Below are positions 45,201-56,513 of a stretch of 64,000 nt of DNA, in pieces (within the stretch, counting starts at the first letter, position 1; each line of letters begins with the position of its first letter). The DNA is taken from NCBI GenBank assembly GCA_032622095.1, contig CP136061.1, positions 217,774,373 to 217,838,372 on the forward strand, read 5' to 3'. The notes beneath the pieces are model-generated. The model searched no databases, had not been told where the DNA came from, and was given only the letters and a program-made list of their open reading frames with translations. The translations under genes and the position numbers were made by a program. This DNA is from Siphonodentalium dalli (Eukaryota; Mollusca; Scaphopoda; Gadilida; Siphonodentaliidae).

Positions 45201-47460
45201 CCTGGTCCAGTTGTTTAAGAACGGCTTCCAAACGGATGGGAACATACAATCTTAGCATACAAGGAAAGCAAAGCCACACATGAGATCCTGTCTGAATCTA
45301 AAACATAACAAAATAAGGTGCAGTCATGGTCCAATTTCATTTCGACTATCATGACACATACCCACAAACTAGCACCGTGTGTATTGTTATCATCTGCTTG
45401 GATCTGTTCGGTGAGACGATTGCTGGACGCCAACAAGCTTCTTCTTATGATCATGTTCAAGGAGTTTGGGTATATTATGCATTATTGTCTTCTACGCCTT
45501 AGCAGAAATGCATCCGTCAAATGTCGGGCTTTCAACATTCGAAGCCATATACAGAAGTTGTCCGGGTACGTCAGTGCATTAGATGAGTATGTGAATTGAT
45601 TAACCATATATTGAGAAGTGGCTGTTTGGGAATATCACCAGGTGTACACGTTGTTATCCCCATTAGGTCACCAAAGCTGACAATACGCAGATAGATAGGT
45701 CCTTCTGAAAGCTAGTATACGCGTCGACGAATACATTTCTAGTGTATTACACAAGATGACGCCTATACCCCATATGTAGCATCTCAATTATACCATAAGC
45801 TATACCACGAATGAAGCTCGCTAAGAATTCCAAGCTTTCGAAAAAAACAAGTGAGCTGCACACCGGCATATTTATTGTTTGAAGCATTCGGATTAGTGGC
45901 ACCCTTCTACAAAGAAGTGTAGTAAACTGTTGCTGTGAGTGAGATAGATTAATCTGACGAAGAGACGGAAACGGGTCTAGATAATGCTGAATGTGGCAAT
46001 TCAGAATAAGCTCAGGTACTGTTGTTTTGATTCTTGGAAGTCATAATATGACTATTCGGCGCACCTATATACGGTTACGGCCAGTATGAGCCCTTAGTGG
46101 AGAATGGATTTTGAAATGCCACATCGCGATTGTGGGTTTTCATCCTTCCAAAAGGCTACTACTTACATTGGAACTAATAGATGGCTTATATTATGTACCG
46201 TTTCGTCTATACACATCGATATTATGACAAACAGTTTAAATTAGTAAGTGATAATATCGGCTTCTTTTCAATTTCTGGCCGCCAGTTTGGCCGCCATATT
46301 GACAATGAGTATCACTTGCCAAACCCTAATGAATAATTCATACATATCAACATGTAATGGTGGGTAGAAATCGCGAAACAATAACGCCCATCCTAAGAAA
46401 GTAAAGGAATGTAGGCGTGTTTTCAAATTTCGGTCGCCATTTTGGCCGCCATCTTCGATTTGGAAAACAATTTCTTACATGAGATGTAAGGTAATTACTT
46501 CACCTCAGTATTTCCAACTCAACTGTACGCGTGGATGGAGTTGTTTCGACAATAATGCCCAATGATGTGAATATGAGGGAATTTCGGTGATTTTCAAAAT
46601 CTGTCCGCCATTGGGGCGCCATTTTGGATTTGGGGGACTTTTATTTGGAAATGGTACAAGGAAAGTTCTTCGCCTAAGTGTTCCCATCTCACAATAGTAA
46701 GCAGGTGTGGAGTTGTCATGACAATAATGCTCACTGATGTTAAAATCAGCGATTTTTCTATTTATGGTGGCCATTTTGGCCGCCATCTTGGATTTGGGTA
46801 AATATTCCTCAACTCAGGTATAAGAGGAATCCTAGCTCCAGTATCTACTGCACATATATATGCATGGGTGTTGTTATAATAGCAATAACATTCATTGATT
46901 CGAAACATTACATCGCGTTATTAACGTAGATTCGGCTTTGACCTATTATACCGGCATTTGGGAAAACGTGATATCGGACAAAAATATCCCGCAATGAATG
47001 TATATTATAATCCCCATGTGTTCGCCAATGACTCCTCTATACGATAAATGTATAACATGAGGCAAAGATGCCAACATTTTCCCACAGAGACAAACGAAAG
47101 GTGGTAACATGTAAGAAAAATAGCATATTTTCACATTTCGGCGGCCATCTTGGCCGCCATATTGGATTCTGGTGTCGGATTTTTGGCTAAATTATAAGGG
47201 TTGTATATTAGCATAACGAATCGAGCGGAAAACAAGACCGCATGTGATATCATCTTTACTATAACGGCGATCAAAGATACCTGGTGCATTTTTTTTAAAT
47301 GGCCGCCATGATGGACGCCATCTTGTCTGGAGTCTCTGCGGCCACTTTTTTTTCTTGTTAACAAGTGAAAAAAATTAGAGGAGACCCTAAGAAAGAAAAT
47401 TAGTGGGGTGAAGTTGAGTCCTGGGGGGGGTGAAGAGGTCGACCAATATCTCCTGGACTA
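42293..47460. mobile_element. 5.2-kb palindromic (foldback) element
   Basis: The arms run from TAGTCCAGGAGATATTGGTC (42293) and its complement (ending 47460) inward to about 44390 and 45330. Each arm is about 2.1 kb, with a loop of about 0.9 kb. The outer 500 bp are almost identical: a 77-codon frame at 42389 and its mirror at 47364 encode the same peptide. Inner arm parts show obvious mismatches and small indels. A TAT flanks both ends. The arms are dotted with CAAGATGGCGGCC-type words. The loop holds CCTATCCTAT-type pentamer runs. No transposase motif was recognised; the matching frames are repeat translations. Confidence 0.75.
44440..44545 (+). repeat. (ATCCT)n runs in a duplicated 65-bp unit, palindrome loop
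   Basis: Two copies of GTATTGAAATAAAATATCCT followed by ATCCT pentamers and CCACGGTATACA. AATAAA followed by a pentamer tail resembles the 3' end of a non-LTR retrotransposon (inference). Confidence 0.5.
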
Positions 47461-47810
47461 TATGGTTCGTTAATTACTCGAGCGTATGTGGTCATATTAT
47501 CTGTGAAACAGTGTGCGGAAAAAGAATGAATATATTGGCGCAACATAACATTTACTATTATAATAAAGTTGACATAGCTATAAGATAAATAATATAATCG
47601 AACACATGCAGATGTCAACTATTATGATACTAGAATGATCTAGAATGGTAAGTATGGTGACACATTCAGTTATTGGGCATGTAAATATGTAAAAGAACTG
47701 ACTTTGAAACCCCCACCATATTATATATAATACAGGTCAAAGGAGGTTAAACATTTTGCACTGTAGACATATAAATAATTGTAGTGACCTATAAACTTGA
47801 TAAATATGAA

Positions 47811-48059
47811 AACTACATCTCAGCTCATCCATACTGTACTTGTGGAAATTAATGTGAAGACGCAAACCATTTTTTCTTCAGTTGTCCTCTGTACGCAGAA
47901 GCAAGAAATCGGATGTGGGCTCGGTTGGATGAACTTAACGTGACCATTGTCTCAGAAAAAGATGTCCTGTTTGGTTTACAACAATACAGTGAAAAGCTAC
48001 ATGTGCGCATGTTGGAGCCAGTACAATCATGTATCTCATCCACAGTCCGTTTATCTTAA
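47811..48059 (+). pseudogene. LINE-type retrotransposon ORF2 C-terminal fragment, disrupted
   Basis: The translation shows YCTCGN, an in-frame TAA (47854-47856), then CEDANHFFFSCPLYAEARNR and about 45 more residues to TAA at 48057-48059. The C.CG...CEDA.HF...CP.Y..R pattern is the zinc-knuckle-like C-terminal tail common in non-LTR retrotransposon ORF2 proteins. The reverse transcriptase itself is absent, so this is a dead 3' remnant of a retroelement adjoining the palindrome. Confidence 0.65.
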
Positions 48060-48157
48060 TCTAATAATTTATCAGAATTCTCTCTCGTTATAGTTTCTCT
48101 TACCCCAATCTGCGAGACCATAGCCACACTAACAGCCACACTTAAACCGTAACTTTT

Positions 48158-49010
48158 GTCGGATTCCTTATGTCATTTTGCATTTTTGGTTTGTTAAAAG
48201 CGATCTGAAAACGGATTATGTATGCCTAGTAGGTGTGTTTTCGGGATTGACTTGTTTCCATTCTTGAATTTTGGCGGGTCGGCCTAAATCGGGGTCAACA
48301 TCATTTAGAGAGCGTTTCGTATTTACAAAAAACGGTATATTGTGCCATCTGGCGTATGGTGATCGGTGCGATTTGAAACTTCTCCAAACTACTAGATATG
48401 ACCATTACTTGTATTTTTGAAAATTTTGATGTGATCGGTTCATTCTTGTTGGCTACAGTTGTGATCAAAATGTAACACTGAGCCCTATGGAGATTCTAGT
48501 ACTTTGGATAGACGGCACCATTTCGCGTATGATGATATGCGCGTACTGATATTCCTAAAAAATTCTAAGCATGAAACACATAGTCGGATTCCTTATGTCA
48601 TTTTGCATTTTTGGTTTGTTAAAAGCGATCTGAAAACGGATTACGTATGCCTAGTAGGTGTGTTTTCAGGATTCACTTGTTTCCATTCTTGAATTTTGGC
48701 GGGTCAGCCTAAATCGGGGTCAACATAATTTAGAGAGCGTTTAGTATTTACAGAAAACGATATATGGTGCCATCTGGCGTATGGTGTTCGGTGCGATTTG
48801 AAACTTCTCCAAACTACTAGCTATGACCGTTACATGTATTTTTGAAAATTTTGATGTGATCGGTTCATTATTGTTGGCTACTGTTGTGATCAAAATGTAA
48901 CACTGAGCCCTATGGAGATTCTAGTACTTTGGATAAATGGCGCCATTTTGCGTATTATGATATGCGCGTACTGATATTCTTAAAAAATACTAAGTATGAA
49001 ACACAGACGT
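48158..49010. repeat. Tandem duplication of a 425-bp unit
   Basis: Unit 1 (48158-48583) and unit 2 (48583-49010) are about 95% alike by eye, sharing GTCGGATTCCTTATGTCATT and AACACTGAGCCCTATGGAGA. Diverged reverse-strand relatives occur at 52740-53040 and 53900-54045 (AAGGAATCCGACT). Confidence 0.7.
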
Positions 49011-49794
49011 AGTTTTAACAAGAATGGATGTGATCAGATGATTCTTGCTGGGTACAGTTGCGATCAAGATTTAACACTTAACCATATGGAGAATTTCGTG
49101 TTATGCTCAAACGTTGATTGTAATATCATTGGCAATCGTGCGCAACTATATATGTAGACTAACACTCGTGTTTGACCCATTGTAATTATCCATGATTTAA
49201 TAGATGCAATATATGATATAGTTATGCATCAAGATACAGTAATTGGCAAAAGTAAGTGTCGAATTGTTTTGTAATTTCGATAATATGCATGCAGCCTGTT
49301 GAATCAAACAAAAATATTCACAACAAGACTGTTCACGATGTGATTACATATTATATTATTGTTTTATTTGATACCTGTCTGTCTTGCTCTCCACTGACTA
49401 GTTTTTAAAACCGCATCGTTGATCATAACGGGATGTAGTGTCACACATACACAGGTATACAGATGGCAGTTGTGGGTTGTCATTGAGTTAACTCAATCGT
49501 TGTCATCGGAGTCTATCCCACATGCACTGAGAGAATCTTGTGTTTTCGCAGGATTTGTGCTACTGATAAATGGACATTACGGTGCAGCTGAGATCTTTAT
49601 TATAGCGGCATAGGCTTTGCTTTCACACTTCCCACGCCAGTTAAATTTGGCCAACTTCAGTACGGCGAATGAAACCCAACATTCACAATCAATATTCTGA
49701 CCACAGTTAGTCTCCACGCTTCGTGTATAGCTGTGAACAGTATATTCGAATTTCAACTAATGTAGAGCTTAATGAGTAAAATAGATATCAACCA

Positions 49795-50330
49795 TAGTTG
49801 CATTTTCCTGTAAATTCCGAGTAGGTGCTTAGTAACCGTTACTAAGGAGCTATCGATACCTGTGGCAAAGTCTCCCGATCTTATAATGATCATGGCTGCA
49901 TATATAGTTTTAGACATAAATGTGCCCAACTTTGAACAAAACCAGCACCATCTGATTAGACACTGACTGAATTAAGGAAATACCAATGAATGGTTAGTAC
50001 ACCATTGTGGCATTTGATTAGCAACCGTTGCTAACCTTAAATAAGACATATGATTCCCTTTGACGGCCAGGTACATCTCAAATTTCACATTTGGGTATAA
50101 ACTGCATCGGAAACGCAAACGATGAATTACGACCCTATCAGCTACAATTGAAATTTCCAGTGAATTCCCGGTAATTTCCTAGACTAAGTTTCTCGATCTT
50201 ATAATGATCAATGGCCCATGGGGCACTAACATGTACATTTTCATATCCGTGTCACCATTTGAACACAACCAATACCATCCGACTATAGACACTATCTAAT
50301 TTACGGGAAAATACCACAGCCCAGAGTGTT
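49795..50330. repeat. Diverged tandem unit of about 350 bp, 1.5 copies
   Basis: Shared words: CGATCTTATAATGATCA (49878, 50198), ACAAAACCAGCACCATC/ACAACCAATACCATC and TTTCC.GT.AATTCCG. No gene. Confidence 0.45.
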
Positions 50331-50542
50331 GATCGGTTCAAAGCCAAGTATATTATTTGGGGAGAACGATCCATTAAGCCTAAGTCGATGGTTTGTTCAC
50401 AACATATGGAGTCATGATACATTATGAAGGATGATGGAAGGGTCCCCTCAACTATGTTCTTCGACACAGTATTGTCCCCGCACTGTGTCACTTGCATCTT
50501 ACTGTGTTGTACTATATATAAGACCAAGCACATAATACACAT

Positions 50543-51014
50543 ATAAATCTTCTTATAAATGAATTATCTCTTAGAAAGTGTCCAGAGATGTCTTGCCAAT
50601 TTATACTGACAATTTATTTTTATTCTTGTGGCAAAGGATTTGAGGGAGTGATTTGTTATGCTGACTAAGGTGTTAATTTAGTATGTGAAACATGTATCCC
50701 GGGGGATATATCGAGTGGACGGAGAAAGTGTTTTCTTTATCATCAGATGAACATAATTTAAACTCCCAATTTTCATAAACCCGACCAGGAATTATAGAAC
50801 AACAATCTATACAATGTATATGCCCAGCAATATTTAGCAATACATATGGACATGATAACATTGTTTAATATGTTTAAACAATACCACCCTCACCACATGT
50901 CTTAACATATCATTGACATAGATGAGTTCTTGTAGTTGTTACATTGATGCTGGTTGGGTTTCTCCAAATTTAATACTAAAACGGAATGATCCATAAGCTA
51001 GAGTGGCTGGTTTA
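50543..51014. other. Interval with no recognised feature
   Basis: AT-rich, without inverted or tandem structure and without convincing coding exons. Confidence 0.3.
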
Positions 51015-52108
51015 GGACGTGGGAAGTTTTTTTTTTATTTCGTGGCCACGAAATTACTAATTCGTGGCAACGAAATGCTAATTCTTGGCGATTTATAACT
51101 GATTGTCCTTTGCATATATCCAGATACCTTTACGGTGTGGTTACACTTGATGATGTTTTAGAAACAATGCGTACGATCGCAGAGAAGCTACTATACACCC
51201 CTTATGGCACGGGACCCGGGCTCTATGGGGATATGAACGTCCGGTATAAACTAGCCCAGAGAGAACGGGGAAACACGGGTCAGGTGGCTCCAAGACAAAC
51301 TGAATATTCATTAGTTTTTAGCACAAGGCCTCGAATGGGAATGACATTTCACTCGGCATATTGGCCGATTTAAGTCAAATAAGGTGTTTTGTAGGGTGGG
51401 CACAAAACAAACTTATAAATATTCACACTTTCAACCATACCAATCCAAAATGGTCGCCGCTCAGAAGGGCTCAAATAGGGTACACATTATTTCTCGGTCA
51501 CTTGACCGGTATAGATCAAATAAAGGGTGTTGTACGGTGGCTCGTAAAGCAAGCTAATTTTTCACACCTTCAGCCCATTCGAGCGAAAATGATAACTGAT
51601 CAGAAGGGTCCATATATGGTACCCTACAATTGCCCCCCCCCCCCCAATTTTAGGTCGAATACAGTGTGCTGTAGGGTGACCCCTGATGAGACAAACTAAA
51701 TATTCACCCGCTTTCACAATCCCCGACCCAAAATGGCCGCCCCAGATGGGTTGAAATATGGCACCTATACAATTTCTCGGCCCCTTGACCGTTTAATGAG
51801 GTATAATTGGTGCTGTAGGGTGGCCCCAATATATACTGAATGTCGTGGGTGCCGATGTGACCCACCCCCAGGACGGCGGCAACTTTGGATCGGGTTGGTG
51901 AAAGGGGTGATTACGTAATTTGTTTTACGGGCCACCCCACAACACCCTTTATCTCAAATCGCCGTGGCCCGTGCAACTACAACCAGATCATCTCTATCCG
52001 CTTCCGTTACAACACTGGGACTGACGATCGTATATAACAATTAGTTATTTCATGGCCACGAATTAGTTATTTCGTGGTTACGAAATAAAAAAATATATTC
52101 CCATGTCC
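51015..52108. mobile_element. 1.1-kb element with about 55-bp inverted ends and TA target duplication
   Basis: The ends begin GGACGTGGGAA and GGACATGGGAA, then poly-T and ATTTCGTGGCCACGAAAT-type subterminal palindromes. TA lies on both sides (51013-51014, 52109-52110). The interior (51340-51900) is three to four diverged units of 130-190 bp with TGTAGGGTGG, CAAAATGG.CGCC and TTCTCGG.C.CTTGACCG. A run of C lies at about 51637-51650. Mariner/Tc1-like by its TA duplication (inference). Confidence 0.7.
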
Positions 52109-52659
52109 TAAAAGTTTTGACTGACACTTACATAAATATGACTCGCAGAATTGTTGGCACACAACTCCGTATTATACGGTACTTCGTCCTGGCAATAAAC
52201 ATTAATTTTGTCAATTGATGAAAAACAACATCGATCAATTTTACAACGACATCCTGAAACTTTAGTCATGATAAACATTACATTTGTAGAATAGTGGGCA
52301 GTATCACTGAATCACGTGATTGTGATGTATATGATTGATGTGAACCACATTTTATCAACTATTGTATCTGGTGTCCTGACTATATTGTAAGTTAATTTGG
52401 TAAAATCACGATATATTACGATATATTACACGTAAGAGCCATGCATATATGTTAGCCATTACGTTCCACCATGCGCTGTTATCATTTTGAGTAAATTGTC
52501 AAACTCTCTTTTGGGTCCAACGTAAACTAACTAGTTTTGTTCGCAACTGTAGTACACTACCAGCGGAGACTTATCTGACGACACCATTCTCAAAATACAT
52601 TTCAGAGTTATACTTGACATAATTATGTGTGTAATTTCAACTCGCACAATTCATGAAAA

Positions 52660-53040
52660 AGCTAATCGTGTTAGTTAATATCTGTATAATCAGGAAACGC
52701 CCTTTAAATTTTTAAAACCGTCCAAACAATTTGTTTCCCACTAAAATGTCAGACTGGAAACAAGTAGACTCTGAAAGTAGACCGCCATATTTGATACTTT
52801 TGTTAATTTCAACTCGCACATCCACCAGAAGGTTAGTTATGATGATTATCATTTGTATAACAAGCAAACGCTCTTTAAATTCTTAAAACAGTCCAAAAAC
52901 ACTTTTTTCCTATAAAATTTCAACTGGACACAGGTAAACACTGAAAGTAGACACGCTATTGATAAATAAAACGTTTTAGACAATCCAAAATTGCGCGACC
53001 GTTGTTTTCGACCAAAGGAATCTGACTTGTGAAATCAGCG
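52660..53040. repeat. Diverged repeat related to 48158-49010 and 53880-54060
   Basis: Two units contain AAACGC.CTTTAAAT, CAACTCGCACA and GACTGGAAACAAGTAGACTC/AACTGGACACAGGTAAACAC, followed by GCGCGACCGT and AAAGGAATCTGACT. Confidence 0.45.
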
Positions 53041-53248
53041 AGGGTGAGGGTAGGGTTAGCTTTTCTGCGATATCTTTACCAAAGATGTGGCATATGATCA
53101 AGATATCCTTGTAGATTGTTCATATTCGTCTATATGTGATGTAGCTGATTGTAAGAATATACAATACCTTAATATTTGGGAAAGAAAATTGAATGTGCAG
53201 TCATAAATACAATTCATCTGGTGATTTTATGATAAAATTTCACATTAA

Positions 53249-53742
53249 AGGTACGGTTGGCCTTGGCGGTGGGTATCCTGTGAAAATATTTCCACCCGTC
53301 AAAAACCGCCACAAACAGAAAGAACAACAAAATGTAGACAGACTTTGTCCGTATACAAATAAGAAATATCGCATAAACAGTATGTTATTGTCATATCTTT
53401 GACCATTGTTATGTAAACAAAACCATAAAAAGTAACTTTTCTGTTGTTTGTTTATATTATGATGGTAAACATAAAGAGCGTTCTTTGTTGGTGAATTCCT
53501 GATATGGAACTAATAAAGAGCGTTTATGCCATTTGTGTGTGATTATCCAGCAGCATTGTGCTGTCTTCTGTAACACAATCAGGCTCTTGCTTAGGTAAAA
53601 TATAGTAAATCTGTATGATAACATGCTGTTTACGCGATGATCATGGTATATATGAACGAAACTGTATGCGTTTTAATGTTTTTCTGTTTACGGTGATTGG
53701 AACAAATATGAATATTTTCGACAACTAAGGCCTCACGTGCCT
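53249..53742. mobile_element. TTAA-duplicating MITE (family R, copy 2)
   Basis: TTAA at 53245-53248 and 53743-53746. Ends AGGTACGGTTGGCCTTGG and AGGCACGTGAGGCCTTAG. It is inverted relative to copy 1 (4769-5283) and homologous throughout. It contains AAAGAGCGTT at 53473 and 53515. The 69-codon frame inside it is not a gene. Confidence 0.78.
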
Positions 53743-54129
53743 TTAAGATATGTAATTAAGTAATTTGTGGCAAGATCTCTCCATGTTTATCGATTTCTAA
53801 GAACAAAGAAAGCCACTTACGAACTTGCTATGCGTAATAGCATGTTTTTATTACCAAGTGGACGGGAAAAAAATAGAGGGGTACACAAACAAAAGCCTCA
53901 CATAAACCTGTTTCCACTAAAATATCAAGCTGGAAACAGGTAGATTCTGAAAATAGACACACTGGTGGTATATAAACTGTTTTCATATCGCTTTTAACTT
54001 CCGAAAACGCGCGACCATTTTTTTCGACATAAGGAATCCGACTATGGGGTGAAATTCCTATTATATATTGCCACGCGGTTAATATAGTTGTCCCTCCCAC
54101 AACACTGTCCTCAAATTGATATTTTAGGC

Positions 54130-54282
54130 GGGCGTGCACCACACTGTCGCAAACTCATCGAAATGGCCATTCATGCCACCAACACCAAACAGCTCTGCAG
54201 TTCTTGCTTCGAACTGAACCCGGCTACAGCTGATGATTCGGATAATTCCCTATACATCTCTAACCAACTAGTCGGAACATAG
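54130..54282 (+). CDS. Possible terminal exon, unrecognised protein
   Basis: After TTGATATTTTAG (a plausible acceptor ending at 54129) a 50-codon frame runs to TAG with markedly more GC in third positions than its surroundings. The peptide has APHCRKLIEMAIHATN, two close cysteines (LCSSCF) and a C-terminus NSLYISNQLVGT. No family was recognised and no upstream exon was found. Some of the preceding DNA is repeat-derived. It could be a last coding exon, or a chance frame. Confidence 0.25.
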   Translation, partial: GRAPHCRKLIEMAIHATNTKQLCSSCFELNPATADDSDNSLYISNQLVGT

Positions 54283-54684
54283 GAACTAATATATAGCGTA
54301 TTATAGCGAAGAACAAGCGCGGGGAAACGTTAATTCCAACCCTAGATCCCCATCGATTATTTTGCTGGTTAGCGATCGATAGCAGAAAATACCAAGACGA
54401 GGCCATCTTCTGCAGCAAATTATACCGTGAGTACAATCGATGTTATGTTGGGCGCATTTGACATGCCGTGCGTGACCGTGTTGGTTTGAAAACACTCAAA
54501 CAGTTTTGGCACATATTCCTGGCACAATCATGTCTAAATTATTATTGTTTTTAGTGGGGTGAGTGACGATAATGGTTTAATGATTAAATATTTTACGCAC
54601 GAAATCTACAAACGTTGAAGTTTAATAATGATTGCACTGATTTTTAATTTGTTCAACCAATATTTATCGTGTTAGTGTAGAATA

Positions 54685-54788
54685 CAGTAATGCCCTAAAT
54701 AATCGACTCCTTAACCAGAGCAGAATTATGGGTAACTTTTCAGGATTTAGTCGGAAAGCTCTCACTGAGATTATTTAGGGCATTACTG
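54685..54788. mobile_element. 104-bp TA-flanked hairpin MITE
   Basis: Inverted ends CAGTAATGCCCTAAATAATC and GATTATTTAGGGCATTACTG with TA on each side. It is related to the longer copy at 56140-56301 (shared GCAGAATTATGGGTAA.TTTTCAGG). Confidence 0.75.
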
Positions 54789-55409
54789 TATAATATATGT
54801 TTTCTAAAACTTGAAGTTTTTAGATGAGCATTGCCCCACTGTTGATTAATACATGTACTAGACACACAAGGCTTGTAGTAGAAAATATCCATCCATGTAT
54901 AGATAGGAGTTGCTTCATTGTTCAAATATATTTTTAATTTGCGGTATACCAGTAAATATATTTAACCATTTCTATACTAAAGAATGATTGATGAGTAGTT
55001 ATCCCAAATGAAATGCTCAGATAATAATTTTAACACACGACAATCGTTTGATAAACTTATTATACAAAGATTTGACTCAACAAATAGGGCCCAAATCTGT
55101 ACTTTTATTTATCGGTCGTCTGCTTTATCAACTCCCTCCAAATGAATAATATACCATTCCGATTTACACGTTTAAAACTGAATGGGAGAATCCATTCTAT
55201 ATAGAAAGGGTTAATTAATTCATAACAAACGATAGTTATCGTCGTTTCAATTATCTTCGACTGCAGTCTTTGTCGTGTTGTATATTCAGCCCCCGATGAT
55301 AATACAATCAACATAATTATATATGGTTTGTGCTAAAATCCCCAAAAGGACGCGAATTCATAACTATAAGCTATATATCTACACAATCTCTATCAAAGCG
55401 CACCAGTCA

Positions 55410-55560
55410 TCAGGGGGGGGGGGTGGGGGGGGGGGGGTAAAAATGCACGGATCGTGGCCCACAAAGAGCGTTTATATAGATCAGAAGAGCACGTGGTAAT
55501 AAAGAGCGTTTGTTGTAACAGGAGAACGTGACGACAAACAAAAGAGCGTTATGTACGGGA
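55410..55560. repeat. Poly-G tract and three AAAGAGCGTT words
   Basis: Runs of G at 55413-55437 are followed by AAAGAGCGTT at 55463, 55501 and 55541 (spacing 38 and 40), with two GCACGTGGT words. It is related in wording to family R, but the ends of a copy could not be found. Confidence 0.5.
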
Positions 55561-56139
55561 ATGTAGCACGTGGTTATAATTTAAAACATAAATCGGAACT
55601 TTAAATGCATCTACGTATCAAATCTCGGACAGTTTTCGATTATTTTTTTATGATGTTACTTTGAGAAATATTGTTTTCCAGTTGTGTACAACCAACCTAG
55701 ATCTAATGTTATAATCACATGCACATGCAGGTTAGGTCAACCCAAACGCACGCATGCAGTCTCAATTAATTCTATATATATACTCGATAGAAATGAGAGC
55801 GAATTACCTGCTTTTTATTGACGTGTTTGTGAGGAAATCTTCCATATAAGTATGTTATTCCTGATTCCAATTTATGTGTATATTATGATCTAAAGACAAC
55901 CAATTATCACGAAGATCACCGACGACAAAGCGGATGTTGGGACCGGTACATCTGGAACGACCCCATATTCATGGCAAATTAGATATAAGAAACACAATTA
56001 AACGCGTTTTCAGCACAAAATATATTTTTATTTCCCTCCTCTCAGTTTGAAAATATATGCAATTTGATTCAAACGAGTCATCCGATTTGACACCACAAAA
56101 CGTCAAACTGCCTAAATCCGGAATTTGAGCTATAGTATA

Positions 56140-56301
56140 CAGTAATGCCCAAAGTAATTGACCACTTAACCACAGCATAATTATGGGTAATTTTTCAGGA
56201 TTTAGTCGGAAATATGGCTTGTTGCCATTCATCGGAAAGCTCTCGAAAAATTACCCATAATTCTGCTGAGGTTAAGTGGTCAATTACTTTGGGCATTACT
56301 G
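56140..56301. mobile_element. 162-bp TA-flanked near-perfect hairpin MITE
   Basis: The arms of about 65 bp begin CAGTAATGCCCAAAGTAATT and include GACCACTTAACC and ATAATTATGGGTAA. TA flanks at 56138-56139 and 56302-56303. It would transcribe into a long stem-loop. Confidence 0.78.
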
Positions 56302-56513
56302 TAGTAACAACTGGAAAATCTAAAATCAATGGAGTGCAGATGTCCTCTGTACTCGTGTCTGGGGCATTCACCTACTCTATGTGTTGCAACACATTTTCTC
56401 AAGTGGCTGAACTGAATAAAGGACTTACCACAAAGCTCAACACCATGCAGTCTATCTGCAATGTCATCACTGCACTGGTACACTATAGTAGTACTTTGAT
56501 GACCAAATTGATC
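56302..56513 (+). CDS. Possible coding fragment, unrecognised
   Basis: Part of a 166-codon frame (56214-56714) whose first 30 codons are MITE sequence. The stretch after the MITE reads like protein (VQMSSVLVSGAFTYSMCCNT, FSQVAELNKGLTTKLNTMQS) and stops being so after about 56513, where GTACGT could be a donor. No family was recognised. It could be a decayed transposase or host exon fragment. Confidence is low because neither border is certain. Confidence 0.22.

Noticed and set aside
42389-47364. Two identical 77-codon and two identical 62-codon frames
   Set aside because: They are mirror images in the arms of the 5.2-kb palindrome; the identity comes from the inverted repeat, not from duplicated genes.
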